Below are positions 44,698 through 57,305 of a DNA stretch of 64,000 nt, piece after piece. Within the stretch, counting starts at the first letter, position 1. The number at the start of each line of letters is the position of its first letter. Made by a program: the position numbers and the translations under genes. The stretch is from the NCBI RefSeq assembly GCF_028502605.1, contig NC_079234.1, positions 4,960,001-5,024,000 of the forward strand, given 5' to 3'. This DNA is from Trichoderma breve. Its lineage: Eukaryota; Ascomycota; Sordariomycetes; Hypocreales; Hypocreaceae. A model generated the notes under the pieces. That model did no database searches and was not told the DNA's origin. It saw only the letters and a list, made by a program, of their open reading frames with translations.

Positions 44698-45363
44698 TCA
44701 GTAGTGGTCGAAGTAGGAGTGGTCCTTCTCCTTGAGGCCACCGATCTTGTCCATGTCGACGGAGTAAAACTGGCCCTTGGCTTCCTTTTCGTAAGCGGGC
44801 AGCTCTTCGTCATGCATGGGCTCAAGGCCGACTGTGGCATTTTCTCCAACACGAACGACGACAACTCGGCCACTCTTCCGGCGACCTTGCTCGTCCTGCT
44901 CATCAGGGAAAGTGATGTGGATCTCGGGAACATTGTCGGGGGAGTGAGGTGGTGAGCCGGGGGTCCGCAGCATGGGCTGGCCATCACGGCTGATGAAAAG
45001 AACGCTGGAGCGACCGTTGTGCGTGGTCTCAATGGTGAGGCCTCGGTGGTTCTTGACATCGTTGTACGAGGGTAGAATAGGCTCCTGGGTCTCCGGGTTC
45101 TGCAGCTGTCGCTTCTGGCGAACTCGGCGAAGCACAAGCAGGATAGACACAAGGATGAGAATAAAGAAGGCAATGCCGAGCACGATCAACAAGGCGTTGA
45201 TGACCGTGTCGGAGCCGCTGTCAGAGTCATCGCCTCGAGCGAAGACTTTCAGGGGACCGATCTGGCCTGCAGGACGGATCTTGTTGGCGATTTGAGAAAC
45301 CGAGCGGGCTACATCGAAGTGAGCCTCGTCGACGGATCGCCGCATCATAGTGAGTGAAGGCAT
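44698..45363 (-). CDS. Single-pass membrane protein with two LPxY motifs
   Basis: Intronless, 221 residues from the ATG at 45363 (CAATATGCC); the frame upstream has no ATG. Residues 1-51 are polar, with an acidic patch (GDDSDSGSD) before the helix VINALLIVLGIAFFILILVS at about 53-74. The helix is followed by basic VLRRVRQKRQ, so the long C-terminal part is cytosolic. This part has ILPSYND and ELPAYEKE, both LPxY motifs of the kind bound by WW domains of Rsp5/Nedd4 ubiquitin ligases. Between them lies a conserved-looking beta-rich segment (SVLFISRDGQPML, VVVVRVGENATVGLEP). No family is recognised. A role in cargo ubiquitination is inferred from the motifs only. Confidence 0.8.
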   Translation of the reverse strand: MPSLTMMRRSVDEAHFDVARSVSQIANKIRPAGQIGPLKVFARGDDSDSGSDTVINALLIVLGIAFFILILVSILLVLRRVRQKRQLQNPETQEPILPSYNDVKNHRGLTIETTHNGRSSVLFISRDGQPMLRTPGSPPHSPDNVPEIHITFPDEQDEQGRRKSGRVVVVRVGENATVGLEPMHDEELPAYEKEAKGQFYSVDMDKIGGLKEKDHSYFDHY

Positions 45364-47494
45364 ATTGGGCAAAATGTCCCAAGTATTTTGGTTGCGTTCA
45401 AGAGTGAATGAATGGATGGTTAGCTAATGAGGCGTCATGGTCAGCATATTGTTTCAAGACATGTTGTACTACAGAGCGTGTCCAGCCAAATGATGTGATA
45501 TATAGAGGCGGAAACAGCGGCAGATGACGACAAGCAGAATCACTTTTTTCTCTCTCTCTTCATCTGTTTCTCATGACCATCGATGCGGACGTCACTGCCA
45601 TTTCACAGCTGTGATCGGACGCACAGACAAACATCGCGACGTTCCAAGGAGGGGTTGGCGCAGCAGATCCCCCAGCCTCTTCCCAAACGTCACACCATTC
45701 CCCGTGTCCATGCCATTGTGTGTCTCTGCGAAACAGGTGCAACTCACATAATTTTTTTTTCTTCCCCTTAGGCAGGTTGTCCGCAGGATTGCTAGCAAAC
45801 GCTTGAAGCCGGCTGAGCTGCGAGACTGAAGAAAAAAAGGAATGTATATCGTGGTCGTCGTTTGTTGGTTAAAAAAGGAGTGGTGAAGAACGCGTTATAG
45901 GCAATGAGAAAGGACCGGACGGATGCACAGCTAAAAGAATGAAGCCTGTGCAATCCAAAAGGAGAGTCTTCGGATGAAGAGAGAGAAGTCAGAAAAAAGA
46001 AGGTAACGGCAGCAGAGAGGGACAATGAACGTAGAGACGCCTCTCTCTCCCGGTAAGAGATGTAAGTTTTTTTGGTTCTGGCCAGCGACGATGGTTGAAG
46101 CAGGACGAGAAAGATCAACTGGCAGCCAAACGGGGGGAGGTTGAAGGTCAATCCTCGCTCTACCTGGGCGCGGGTCCCGCTGTGGCAGCGAGCGGCACAG
46201 GGCACTCAAGGCGCTACAGCATGCAGGACAGCGGCCTTGGAGTCCCCTAAGTGGTCCAGCCGAGCGGGGTTGCGCCTGTGGGAAATTACCTACAGCTCGA
46301 ATTGGGCCACGGACCCGTCGTGCCCCTGACGCTTAGCACGGCTACGGCCAATCAGGTGCCGCGCAGCCCTGCAGCCCATTTATAGCGCCGTTGAGCCCTG
46401 AGCGAGGTCGAAGCTAGGCGGGCCTCCCGAACGCCTCTAGCGGCAATCCATTGGACAACTGGGGTCCGTGTTTTGGTTAGCCAGCAGCGAGGTGACCTGG
46501 AAAGCAAATCCAATCTCCCCTGCCCTGCTCCATTTAGACGTGCATGCGGGAAGAAAAAGAAGCAGGAAGAAAAAAAGAAATAAAAATTGAAGAATAAGAA
46601 GAAAAGGCACGCGTTAGGATGAGGCCAGTCCTGATGCGGTAACGAGACTCTGCTTGTTGGAGATGTTGTTTACTTCAATATTGTACTAGCATCATTACTA
46701 GCTGTAGCTTTAGTTAGAGTCGTCATACACCATCATCTCCTGCGCAGCCTGACTAAGACCAGACGACAAGGCACCGCTCGGCTAATGGGCAGACAAACAC
46801 GCACACAGCACAAACGCTCAACCTGACTTGTCAGTCGTACTCGTACGTTGCTGCGCTCATTGAAACAGACGTTTCGAAGTGGCACGTGACAAAGCCGACG
46901 CAGAAGGGAGGCTTTCCCTTGTGGCCAAGTCGCACGCAAGGGCGGCGTCGTGTTTTGTTTGTCGCCCGCCTCCAGAAGTGTCAAAGTGTCGTGTCTCGGA
47001 TATCTCCAGAAGTGGGTGGATTGGGCTCGTTCCAGGGAAGCCGAGAGTTTTTCTTGCCTGGCGAGTCACGTGTCTGGTATTGCTATCGATCACTTGTCAT
47101 ACATCTATTTTTGCTCTTCGAACGGGATCAAATACCATTGCATTCAATAGTAAGAACGTGAACTAGAGTTGATATGTTGGGGCTATCATGTAGCTGGGAG
47201 ATGCGCAACTAAAGACATTATAACGCCTCTCCCTTTGTCATATTTTTTCTATCCTCACCTTAACCTTGTAGCATCAGCCAGCTGTCCCTTGAGCTCTGAG
47301 ACCCAAATACGAGTATTGCCAACTGATTCAGATTATCTAAGTAGCCACTTTTAGTGCCTCTAATGCCCTCCCCTCGGGTGCTAACCTACACGACACGGAT
47401 ATGAAGACGGAAAGTAATTGCGCTGGTAGTGAGCCTTTACATACGTACATATTGATTGAAATATCATAAATATGAAAAACTTCATTAATGCAAT
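45364..47494. other. Intergenic; GC-rich promoter-like island at 46140-46500
   Basis: 45364-46130 is the upstream side of the minus-strand gene at 45363. 46140-46500 is GC-rich, with a CCAAT box (GGCCAATCAGG near 46349) and a TTTATAG about 30 bp later. This looks like a plus-strand promoter, but no coding region could be assembled after it. A polypurine tract follows at 46550-46610. Confidence 0.4.
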
Positions 47495-47530
47495 ACATCG
47501 CAAACATCGCAAACATCGCAAACATCGCAA
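47495..47530 (+). repeat. 9-bp tandem repeat, 4 copies of ACATCGCAA
   Basis: Four perfect head-to-tail copies. The three-residue Met-Phe-Ala reading on the other strand is a by-product. Confidence 0.9.
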
Positions 47531-50500
47531 CATCTCCAAATAGTACTTACAAGGCTGCGGGCTGCGATTCAACCAAACATCCACGCCTTGAAGGCCCGTC
47601 CCAAAAACATTGTCAAAATGAACATGACAGGATGATACTCGTATTTATCACTAGAGTCCAATGGGTTACAACTCCAGAGAACACTGGATGTTACTGTAGG
47701 TGCATGTGCAGTTTTTAGCAGCCCCAACTTAAAATTATGCGCAAACTCTCCCACCATCGGAGCGGTAGACCATGCAGCAGTTGCATGTAGTTACGATGCA
47801 ACCACATCAACTACAGAGACTGCACGTCTAAGAGCATCGGTTGGTTTTCCGGGAACCAAAACCAAATCGATACGAGTACCGCCATAAACTCTTCGCATAA
47901 TACCTCCCGAAACTAAACTCGGCGAATTCAGCATCCTAACCAGACATGGCATCATTCCCAACACCTCAGCTGGTCCCAAGCGAGCCCATTACCTAGCATC
48001 CTATTCCATCCCTTGCCAATGCCATGCCATCACACCCATGTCATCGCATGCTCGTGGGAAACCTTGCCATCTTTCGCCGTGGACGCTTCTTGTCCCGCTC
48101 CCCCACAAGCACTTCTCCGACTTCTCGACATCCCTATTTCGGCTCAAGCTTTGTGGGACCGCACGACACTTGCATGGTTCGCATCAACGACCAGCCGGAC
48201 ATCTATTCCAGAAGTTTGCTAGGCTTTAAATCCTTCAAGTTTTCAGATATAAACGGCTAGGAATGCCATGCAATGGGCTCATCGCATAACCAGCGGGACT
48301 TTGACTCATGGCATACTGTATAGTTGAGATATAAGCAGCCAAATCTGTCCTGTTAACATCGTAATTATATAGGTGTTAATTCTCATGTGGCGCGCATAAA
48401 TATCCCCTTTGGTCTGTGGCGATTTCGCCTTCTTCAGACGCAGCTGTTGGTTTCGTATTCCTCCTTCCGGCTTTGGACCGAATCGGGCAGTCTTGCATTC
48501 AGGCCGGAGAAGGCCCTTCGCTTATACATGCTGGCCACCGGATGCTCCCGATAGTATAACAAGTGCCTTGCTACCCAAAATTAGTGGCGTGATTCCAATA
48601 AGGTCTGCATACTCATATGCGCGCATGAGGCGTACCGGACTGTACATGCATGGGGGAGATGTGGCCGACACACGCTTCAACACTTTGATGCCATGTGATG
48701 TGGGACATGATAGGCCTGCATCCCGTCATACCCCAGAGCCGCAAATCACCATGGCAGGCAAACATTGAGGCATCAAGCGATTGCTGGCCCACTTTGGTGG
48801 CCTTAACCATACGGACACGTACCGACGAAGGTTTCCGTCCAATGGCGACCTTGCTCAGATGGCAGCATGGAAGCCCAAGCACAGATGCCTTACAGCAAGC
48901 ATAAGAGCCTCAGTGCTGGATACACGTGGCGATTAGGTCACAAAGTTTTCGAGTCGCCGTGAAATTAGTCCAATGATAGAAAAGCTTAGGGTAGGCGAGG
49001 CAACGCTCAAAGCGCATGTCGATCCGAGTACACGTAGTGTCCGTGAATGAGGCAAGTTCTGGTCTGGTCCTAGAAACCCATCAGGCTACCAGTCGCGCGG
49101 ACGTTGCAGAGGATTTGCTACATGTAACTTGAATGTCATGTAGTACACACCTCAACATGCACATGTATCCTCCGCACGTGTCCCAGTATGGACTCTGCCA
49201 TGCTGAGGGCCAGTTTTCAACCACGAGGGCGTCTCCCTTCTCATACATCAAAGGTGCATCATTCATGCATAACATCCTCTCTACTGCGTCTGAATCAACC
49301 GAGCCACTCTCGTTTGTAAAGACAGGGAGAGAAAGGCAGAGGAGCATAGGCGGGGGTGGACAACAGACCCGCCTGAGTTACACGCAGTCAAGATCTCCCG
49401 CAGTCGCAATAGCCCCATAGCGTAGCTGAGACTGCGTCTCGCTTCCTCGCTGCTCTCATGTGTCAACGTATTCTCGTGAGACTCACACTACAGTACCATC
49501 GCTCTTGTGCAGATGAACATGGCTTTGATCCCGGTGGAGAGCGCTAGAACACCAGACATATTGTTAAATGGTCCTAGATAGCTCGCAGACCTATTGGCTT
49601 TGCCAAGAAAGAACAAGTTCCTTTAGTGTCCCGGATATCGGAATACCCCTTAGTCTCTGGAGACTTATTGCTTGGGGGGGTGAGAATCTTGGTCGTAGGC
49701 TCAAAATGGGAGGGTTCAGTATGCTTCGTACAGACTAGGTCTGCTCATCCCTTCCCCCACTTCTCAACCCTTCCCCTATCGCGTACGGGGGATTCGTGTC
49801 AAAGTAAGACACTCACCCATAAAAGGACAGAAAGAATCTTATGGAAAGATGGTTTTAGTAACAATATCAGTTACTGCCATCGGGCTGCTTCTGAGCACCA
49901 TGGAACTAAATGGATTTGATCGACCTTTGGTAACCCCGAGGGAGGGAGGGAAATCACCCGTTCAAACGCATGCCCCGTTGGGATAGGCAGGAATAAAACT
50001 GTTTCCTATCTTGAATGAAGCAGGCTTCCTCGTGTACGAAAAAGTGACCGGCGAGTGATGTGGCAGCGAGGAGTACTCGTAGCACAATGCGCGGCATAAA
50101 GTGGGTAGACAACGACGTTGAGCCCCCTTTGTGTAACTTTAGACTCAGTCTGTGTACGCCTGCCTGGTACGTGGCTGTAGTTGCATTGTAGAGAATCTTG
50201 GAGTGGTAGGAGATGTCGGTTTTCGATTAGTATAATTCAATCACCTGGTGCGTTGGGCACTCGTTCTTCGCCTCGCTCAGCAGTCGGATCGATCCCACGG
50301 CTCGGGAGGCGTCAGAGTGGAATCCGAGCCGTGGAAACAACACGAAGTCGCTTTGTCTACTATAGGTAGGTAGGCAGATGCCTCGTATTTTGTAGCACAC
50401 AATGCTCCGTAGCAGTTGTACTAGAATCAGATGATGAGTGAGAGACATGTAGGACGCCGCAGCGAAGTTATTGGTCGCGTGAGGCCGTGGGTGGGCCGCC

Positions 50501-52258
50501 CCGGACCAGAAATCAACACATCTGAACATCCAAGGCGACTTTACGGACGCGGCAGCGCAAAGACAGTCAAGTCAATTGAGACGCCGGTCGCTAGAATGGC
50601 GATTTGCCATGTGCCTCCTGGATGAGGCAGTCCGTCATCTCAAGGTTGGGATCTGCATGCAGGCGAGAGGGATGTCAATCGCCTGGCTGATCAACATCCA
50701 TTAAGTTGCTGAGCTTGATTGGACATGTCCAGTGTTAGCCCCAGTTAGCGGAGACTTCTGTATATTGATCTCAGGTCGGCCGCAAGCAGGGGTCCAGGCA
50801 CATGACGATGCGCGCCGCTCGAATCAACTCCTTTTCCCGTCTTCCTTCTTCTTTCGATGTTTCTCATTGTCATTGTCCGAGCTGTTGGCATTGCACTGAT
50901 CGGCACCTTTATGAGATACGAGATGAAAAGAAGTAAATATAGCAGGGACCCTGTCAGTATTCCGTAAGAAGGAAGCAAATCGAGACACGGGTGGGACCGC
51001 ATGGAACGGATTGTCGATATTACCCCGAACCATGTCTCCTTACAGAGTGCCGTCAACAAAGTCTAGGCGGGTCTCTCTCGGTAGTTGCGTCCACTTTCTC
51101 AACTGCCTATTCGTCCCCTCGGGGTTGACTTTGGTCCTTTTGGCCTGGTACGTGTACTGTATTGTGTCAAGTGTGTATTCCTGGACATGCTCTTTGAGCT
51201 TCTGCTAGCAGCGACCCTTGCAGGCATCTACAGCTAGTAGATACCTGTGGCATGGCTCTTCAAATCAGCTCGTGGCGGTGACAGTTCATGTAAGCTTGCG
51301 GCGCATTTGGCCGTCTTACTTCAGGACACATCAATGGCATAAACGTGGCTGTCTGTCGATCTGCAGTGCGGCGGATGAGAGCACTGGCCTTCCGAGCCCA
51401 GCGTTTCTTGTATGCTGTGCTGTGCTGTGCCGTGTGTCTTCCGTCTCTCTCCGCCAGGCAATAATTGCAGGTGATGTGTCTTGTATTCGTCGGCGTTACA
51501 TCGCTTTGAAAATAGGAAGAAGGCAGTTGAGTTCAATTGGATAAAATTGTAGGTAAGGAATACAACTAATGGAGTGAAAGAAGGAAAGAAAGAGATAAAG
51601 AGAGATAGGTACTAAGATTGCTGTGATAGTTCTTACTCACGTAAATACAAATCAAATGTACTTCACGTGGCCCAGATTTGTTTACTGTCCATATCACGAA
51701 TGTTTATTCCGGGCAGGTACCTCTATACCAGCTGCCTTGTAGGGACACCTGTCAATGATCTTTGTCCACTTCATCTTATCACGACTCAACATAGTCAATA
51801 CATGGGAACTATAGACTGACTTGCCCATCTCACAAATGGCCGGCCCTAGTGCTGCACCGTCACCCCTCCAATTCTAGCAGCGTAGCATCGATATGCTTGA
51901 TTGCTAGGTTGGGCCTCCACTTGCTTGCTTTGGTGCTGGGCCAATTCGTGCCGAATGGCGCAAGCTTCACGGGAGCTGAATTGGTGGTGGTATTGATTGT
52001 ACGGGCTGTATTGTACTCTACTGACCGAGGATTGGAGTCTACAGTACGGCATACGGAAGTGGCATGCCATTGATGCACCCTACTATCGATCAATGCTTCG
52101 GAATCTGCCAGCACCCTTCGTTGGCCCCTCTCCCAGGCCAACTCCCGGCCCAATCACTCGTCCCGTCACGACATGTTTCGTAACGCCATTTGCGCTGTGC
52201 GACACCCTCTGAGCTGTAGCAGATGGGCCGAAGAGATAGAGTGCCACGGTGAGCCCTT
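47531..52258. other. Gene desert, no supported gene
   Basis: 4.7 kb in which all frames are short, codon bias is absent and no domain or plausible exon chain was found on either strand. No tRNA-type B box, transposon ends or long repeats seen by eye. Unannotated non-coding RNA cannot be excluded. Confidence 0.4.
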
Positions 52259-52725
52259 GTGAGCGCTGCTGCTCGGCTTGTGCCCTCCATGTCTGTGTCT
52301 GTCCCCATGCTTCCATTGCTTGCTTGCGTGCTTGCTAGGCCGCTATTTCAACGCGCTCAGGGTCCCAACACACTTCCGTACCAACCAAGTATTGCGCCAG
52401 GCAGTGACAGAAGGGGACTGGACTGGCAGGATCAGAACCAAGGCCATAATCAAAATCAGAATCAGAGCCAGAGCCAGAATAGAAGCCATTTCAATTTCAA
52501 TCCCGTCTTGCCTCCCTGTTGACACATTCCTTACCCATTCCCATCCCTACGCCTCCTGTGATTCGAGGGCACGTCGGCCATTGACACGATCCTCGCCCAG
52601 GTTTGCTACATCTACATTCCGGCCCAGCATTTCTGCGCATTGGACTCACCTCCTCGCCTCAGTACGGCCGACATACATCTAACCCGTCGAACCCGCACCT
52701 TTTGGCCCCAGTCCTCTCACGTCCT

Positions 52726-52746
52726 TCTCTCTCTCTCTCTCTCTCT
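52726..52746. repeat. (CT)n dinucleotide tract
   Basis: About ten CT units upstream of the Pumilio gene. Confidence 0.85.
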
Positions 52747-53326
52747 TCCTCTCCCAAATCGCCTTGCCTTTAGCCACGCTGGACATAATTTTCCTATCGC
52801 CCACTTCATCTCGTCATCGACGGCATCACAAGGTTTACCCCCATCGGCGCCCCTCCTTGTCCATTTTGTTTCGCCCTGAACTCTACTCGCATATTCTCCT
52901 CTTCCTCTGCTTAATTGGCACCCAATTGAGTTCTCTGGCCCTTCTCGGCACTCTAATCTCTGTACATGCAGTCTGCAGTCCGTACTCGTACTTTTGGAAA
53001 AAGATAAATAAATCAAAGAACGACCCTCGGCCTGGTCTAGCAAAAAACAAACATCTTACATATTACAAGGTCTTCCCCCTTGACAGGTCACAACTGCGTC
53101 CCTCGGAATAAGACAGTGAGTTTTGCCATCTGGAACAAGCCTCGTCTTCTAGGCCCCGCTGCCTTGCCCACATCTATATCGCATGGAAAACCTTCATTTC
53201 GCACCTTGTACGGATAGTGCCACCTTGAGTCCATTTCTGATCCCTTTTCTTTGGAGCCTCCCCTCAACCCCCCCTCTTCTGGCTATCGTAATTGTTCTGC
53301 CAAACCTATCTCTACACAATCCTGTG

Positions 53327-53342
53327 CTCTCTCTCTCTCTCT
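53327..53342. repeat. (CT)8 dinucleotide tract
   Basis: Eight CT units upstream of the Pumilio gene. Confidence 0.85.
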
Positions 53343-54132
53343 TTTTCTTCCCGTTGGATGCTCTACACCCCTGTACTCTACACCTTTTCATCTTCCCTGA
53401 CCCTGCAAAGAAAACCTAAACCCTGATTACATACCAGAGACGCCCGCGACTCACTCGCTAGGCCGCTGACACGTATCGAAACCGCAGTCTTGAGTCGACA
53501 AAACCCCCCAGACAAACAGAGCAAGCACAGCGAGGATTCCCGACGAAACATACATGAGCTTCTCTTGCTGCTCGCCCAATTTTTCCGCGTCTCGTCACGG
53601 CTCAGCCCCCGTCCTGTCGGCCGTTTGACGCGGTCTCAACTCAAAAGTCAAACCCTTATCTCCAAGGGAGGCCCAGCGTCCGCCGAGTACTTATTTGCGC
53701 CGGCTTCCTGCCTGCTCACTAGTACCTGTATATCCAAACCTTACATTACCTTAGTTTATCGGCTGCGAACAAAGGAAAGGCACAGGGGTCGGAAACGTGT
53801 CCACAGCACAGAAAACAAAGGCCCAGCCCAGTCCAGCCCAGTCGGCTATCTGGTCCGTCCTGTGTCGCGGCCAAACTCTCCAGTCGTTCCCCAGAGTCGA
53901 GTCCCCGCCCAAGCAGCTTTAGCATCCTGCAGTGGCCTGCTGGCACCAGCGCGAGGCCTGGCAGTGGTTGTGCAGTGCATCGGCAGCTGTCCGTCAGCGC
54001 GCAACGGCCACTATCTTAGGTACCTACCTGTACCACTAGCTGCAGTTCAGTGCAGTGTCCCTCGTCTCGCTGGCCCCCGTTTAAGGAAGCCCGCTGAAAT
54101 CTGAACCTTGACCTGGAGCAAAAAGCCCGAGA

Positions 54133-57100
54133 TGGCGACCACGGTGAGTCAGCCAAAGGTACAAACCTCGTCCACTCTCCCTTTCTCGTCAATCCTCTCC
54201 CCCACTTGCACAAACCCTTGCCCGCTGCCAAAGTGCAAACAGCACCACAACCCAAAATCGTCGTCCCCCAGCCTGATCCCGGCGCGGAAAGACGACGTCA
54301 GAGGGGGGGCCGCTTGAGTGTCTCAAAAGGTTGCGCCAGCCTAGCGCCCACGGAAGGAGGCTTGATTCGCCCTTAGCGGGTCACAAAGGCCTGACTCCCC
54401 ACGCCTTGGCCCTCGTCCCAACCTCAGCATTGTTTCGTCTTTGCTTCTGTTCTGACCGCCGCACAATCGCTAACTGTCATCCTTCATTCTTTTCTCCAGA
54501 CACGGCTGAGGGCCTATCAAAGCTTTGTCATGCCCTCTAGTTCTGCCGAAAAGGCCCAGCAACAGCCCGTAGGCTCGGGCTCGGGCTTTCCAAGCGCCAA
54601 CCTCTATCCAAGCAAAAACATTTGGTCGTCCTTCCCTCAGACCAACCGAGATCGTGCTGCGGGATCCAAAGGTGCGTATTTGCTTGTCTTGTCCATGGCA
54701 ACATGGCATGCCGATTGCGTCAGCGCGGCCAACCCCCTCACCCTCATTCTCACCCTGCCTGTACTGTACTGTACTGCACTTTACTTGGACGCACACGACT
54801 CACCACGACTGTGATGCAGATTCAGAAGAAAATCCCACTGGCTCGAGCGCTCTCCACGCCAATTCCGAGGCCGATGTCTGGGGCTCCAACTCCAAGCCCT
54901 GGGGCACAGAGAACCCTGCCCGCTCCGTCAGCAACTCTCCCGGCCGAGCACGAGATGCAGGCATTCCGAATGCCTCTGGCTTTTATGCGAATCATCACCC
55001 GTCAGCCATTGGCATGAAGAAGGAGTCTTTGGGCGCTCCCGGCACCTTTGTTGATGAGACGGAGGCAGCATTCGCCTTTGCTGCTGCCGCTCAGAAGCGA
55101 GGCCCCCAAGATGCAGCCTACATGGATCCCATGGCAGCCTTTGCACAGGCTCGAGATGCTAGCCTTCCGCCCTCTCGACAGTCGCAAGGCTCTCCAGCCT
55201 ATGCTGAAATATATCAGGGCAGCGGCCATACTCCCAGCAACTCCATCCACTCGACCAGACAGCACCCTCTATCTTTCCCCCAAGTAGCGAATCAGCGAGC
55301 ATTCAGCCTCAACAGACAAGTCGATGACGATCTCTCCTTGAGAATGGCCCGTCAGATCACCATCAACGGTTCGCCCGGTAGCCAGGCATTTAACCCTGCC
55401 TCCGTGCCATTCCATTCCAACCCCGCCACCTTGCCGTGGATGGGCGAGACCGGCGCCTCTAGGATTGGAAACGGCCTCGAGTTTGGCACAGCAGATCCTC
55501 TGCTGCTTTCTAGTGTAAGGCGCCCTTCTCTCGATAGAGTCTCGCCGGCGCCCGGCTCGACCTACCGCTTGGACTCGGGTTCTAGCTCAAGAGCTTTCGC
55601 TCCGGGTGCAGATGCTTGGATGAGCAGGCCATCCTCACGAGGCCAGCGGACGGCCGAGCATGAGCGGAGGCCCTCAGGCCAACAGTTTGCTGGTGCGAAC
55701 GGCTACCCAAACCCGCAGTTTTACCAAAACCACCAGTTTGGTTATAGCCAAATCGCCAACCAGTATTCACCTTCTTATCCAGAGGCGTATACACAAAACT
55801 TCCGCCCCATCATGCCCAACTATCCCGTCCCCTCGATTCATCCTGGGTATCCACTCAACTCCATGACGCCAATTCGGCCCTCCCGAGACCAAGATCCCAG
55901 CAAAGGCATGCGCAGTGCCCTACTGGATGAGTTCCGTGTCAACGGCAACAAGTCCAACAAGCGCTACGAGCTTAGGGACATTTATAACCACGCTGTGGAG
56001 TTCAGTGGAGATCAGCATGGCTCGAGATTCATCCAGCAGAAACTGGAATCTGCGAACAGTGATGAAAAGGAGCAGATATTCCGCGAGATTGAGCCCAACG
56101 CCCTTCAACTCATGAAAGACGTCTTTGGCAATTACGTCGTGCAGAAGTTCTTTGAATACGGAAGCCAGCTTCAGAAGAAAATCTTGGCGGAAAAGATGAA
56201 GGGGAAGGTGGTTGATCTTTCAGTCCAAGTTTACGCCTGTCGTGTCGTCCAGAAGGTTAGTGCAAACTGTCCCTCCCCGCTCAGAATTTTATTCCCTCTC
56301 AATTGCTCACAACGTTTCTTTTAGGCCCTTGAGCACATCCTGGTCGAACAACAGGCCGAGCTGACACGGGAACTGGAACCTGAGATCTTGCGCGTAATCA
56401 AAGATCAGAACGGCAACCACGTTGTCCAGAAGATTATTGAACTTGTCCCGAGACAGTATATTGACTTTATTATGAATGCTGTGCGTGGCCAAGTGACGCC
56501 CCTGGCTTCTCACGCGTATGGCTGCCGAGTCATACAACGGCTGCTGGAATATGGAACCGAGGCCGACAAAGCGGAGATTATGGGTGAACTACATGCTTCA
56601 GCTCAGATCCTCATTACAGACCAGTACGGCAACTATGTCGCTCAGCACGTCATCCAGAACGGCGAACCAGAGGATCGCGAGAGGATCATTCAGCTTGTCA
56701 TGGGCCAGCTCCTCACCCTTTCTAAGCATAAATTTGCGTCCAATGTTGTGGAGAAGTGCATTGAGTACGGCACACCAGCGCAGCGCACGACCATTCGAGA
56801 GCAGCTGACAACTACCGGACCCGATGGAAACAACCCACTGCAGCAGATGATGAGAGACCAGTTTGGAAATTATGTTATTCGTAAGTCCCCTGCCTGCGAC
56901 CGGCGCGATATAACCACCCAATGTCATATGTGATTACGATGACGATGTGCTAACTTGTCAACAGAAAAGATGCTGGGTCAGCTACAGGGTGAAGAGAGGG
57001 ACCTCTTGGTTGAGGAGATTAAACCCCAATTTTACAGTCTCAAGAAGAGTGTGGCCTCTCGACAGATTCAGGCGCTGGAGAAGCTCCTTGGATTGAGTGG

Positions 57101-57305
57101 CTCCAAGAGCGAATCATCTACTCAGTCAGACACCAACTCTGTGGCCGAAGTTCCCTCCCTGACGCATGAAACCAATAGCCCGCAAACCAGCAGCCCACCC
57201 AGCACTCATGCCAGCGCAGTCGGAGTCCCATCCACTGATGCCACAGACAAAGGTTCAAGCAACCCTATCCACGGAGTGTCTGTGCAGGTGCAAGATGCCG
57301 AGTAG
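54133..57305 (+). CDS. Pumilio/Puf3-type RNA-binding protein
   Basis: Five exons: 54133..54144, 54500..54671, 54820..56255, 56325..56880, 56965..57305; 838 residues. The first exon encodes only Met-Ala-Thr-Thr before a GTGAGT donor and joins in frame across a 356-nt intron. An alternative start is the ATG at 54530. The N-terminal half is Ser/Pro/Asn-rich. Eight Puf repeats span about 430-770 with base-contact triplets SRFIQ, NYVVQ, CRVVQ, NHVVQ, CRVIQ, NYVAQ, SNVVE, NYVIQ. This is the same code as human PUM1 and yeast Puf3, so the predicted target is UGUAnAUA in mRNA 3' UTRs. Puf3-type proteins control mRNAs for mitochondrial proteins. The next gene downstream encodes a mitochondrial protein, probably by coincidence. 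Introns 4 and 5 split repeats 3 and 8. Confidence 0.93.

Larger units (their letters stand above)
52259..54132 (+). promoter_or_regulatory. Long CT-rich leader/promoter of the Pumilio gene
   Basis: From about 52500 the plus strand is pyrimidine-rich with two (CT)n blocks (52726..52746 and 53327..53342). Such sequence is typical of promoters and long 5' leaders of fungal regulatory genes. Several short upstream open frames are present (for example 53490..54104), which could make translation upstream-ORF controlled. Confidence 0.5.

Noticed and set aside
47337..47525. Minus-strand frame with Met-Phe-Ala repeats
   Set aside because: By-product of the ACATCGCAA tandem repeat.
53490..54104. 204-codon plus-strand frame upstream of the Pumilio gene
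   Set aside because: No domain, low-complexity composition and position in a CT-rich leader; kept only as a possible upstream frame.
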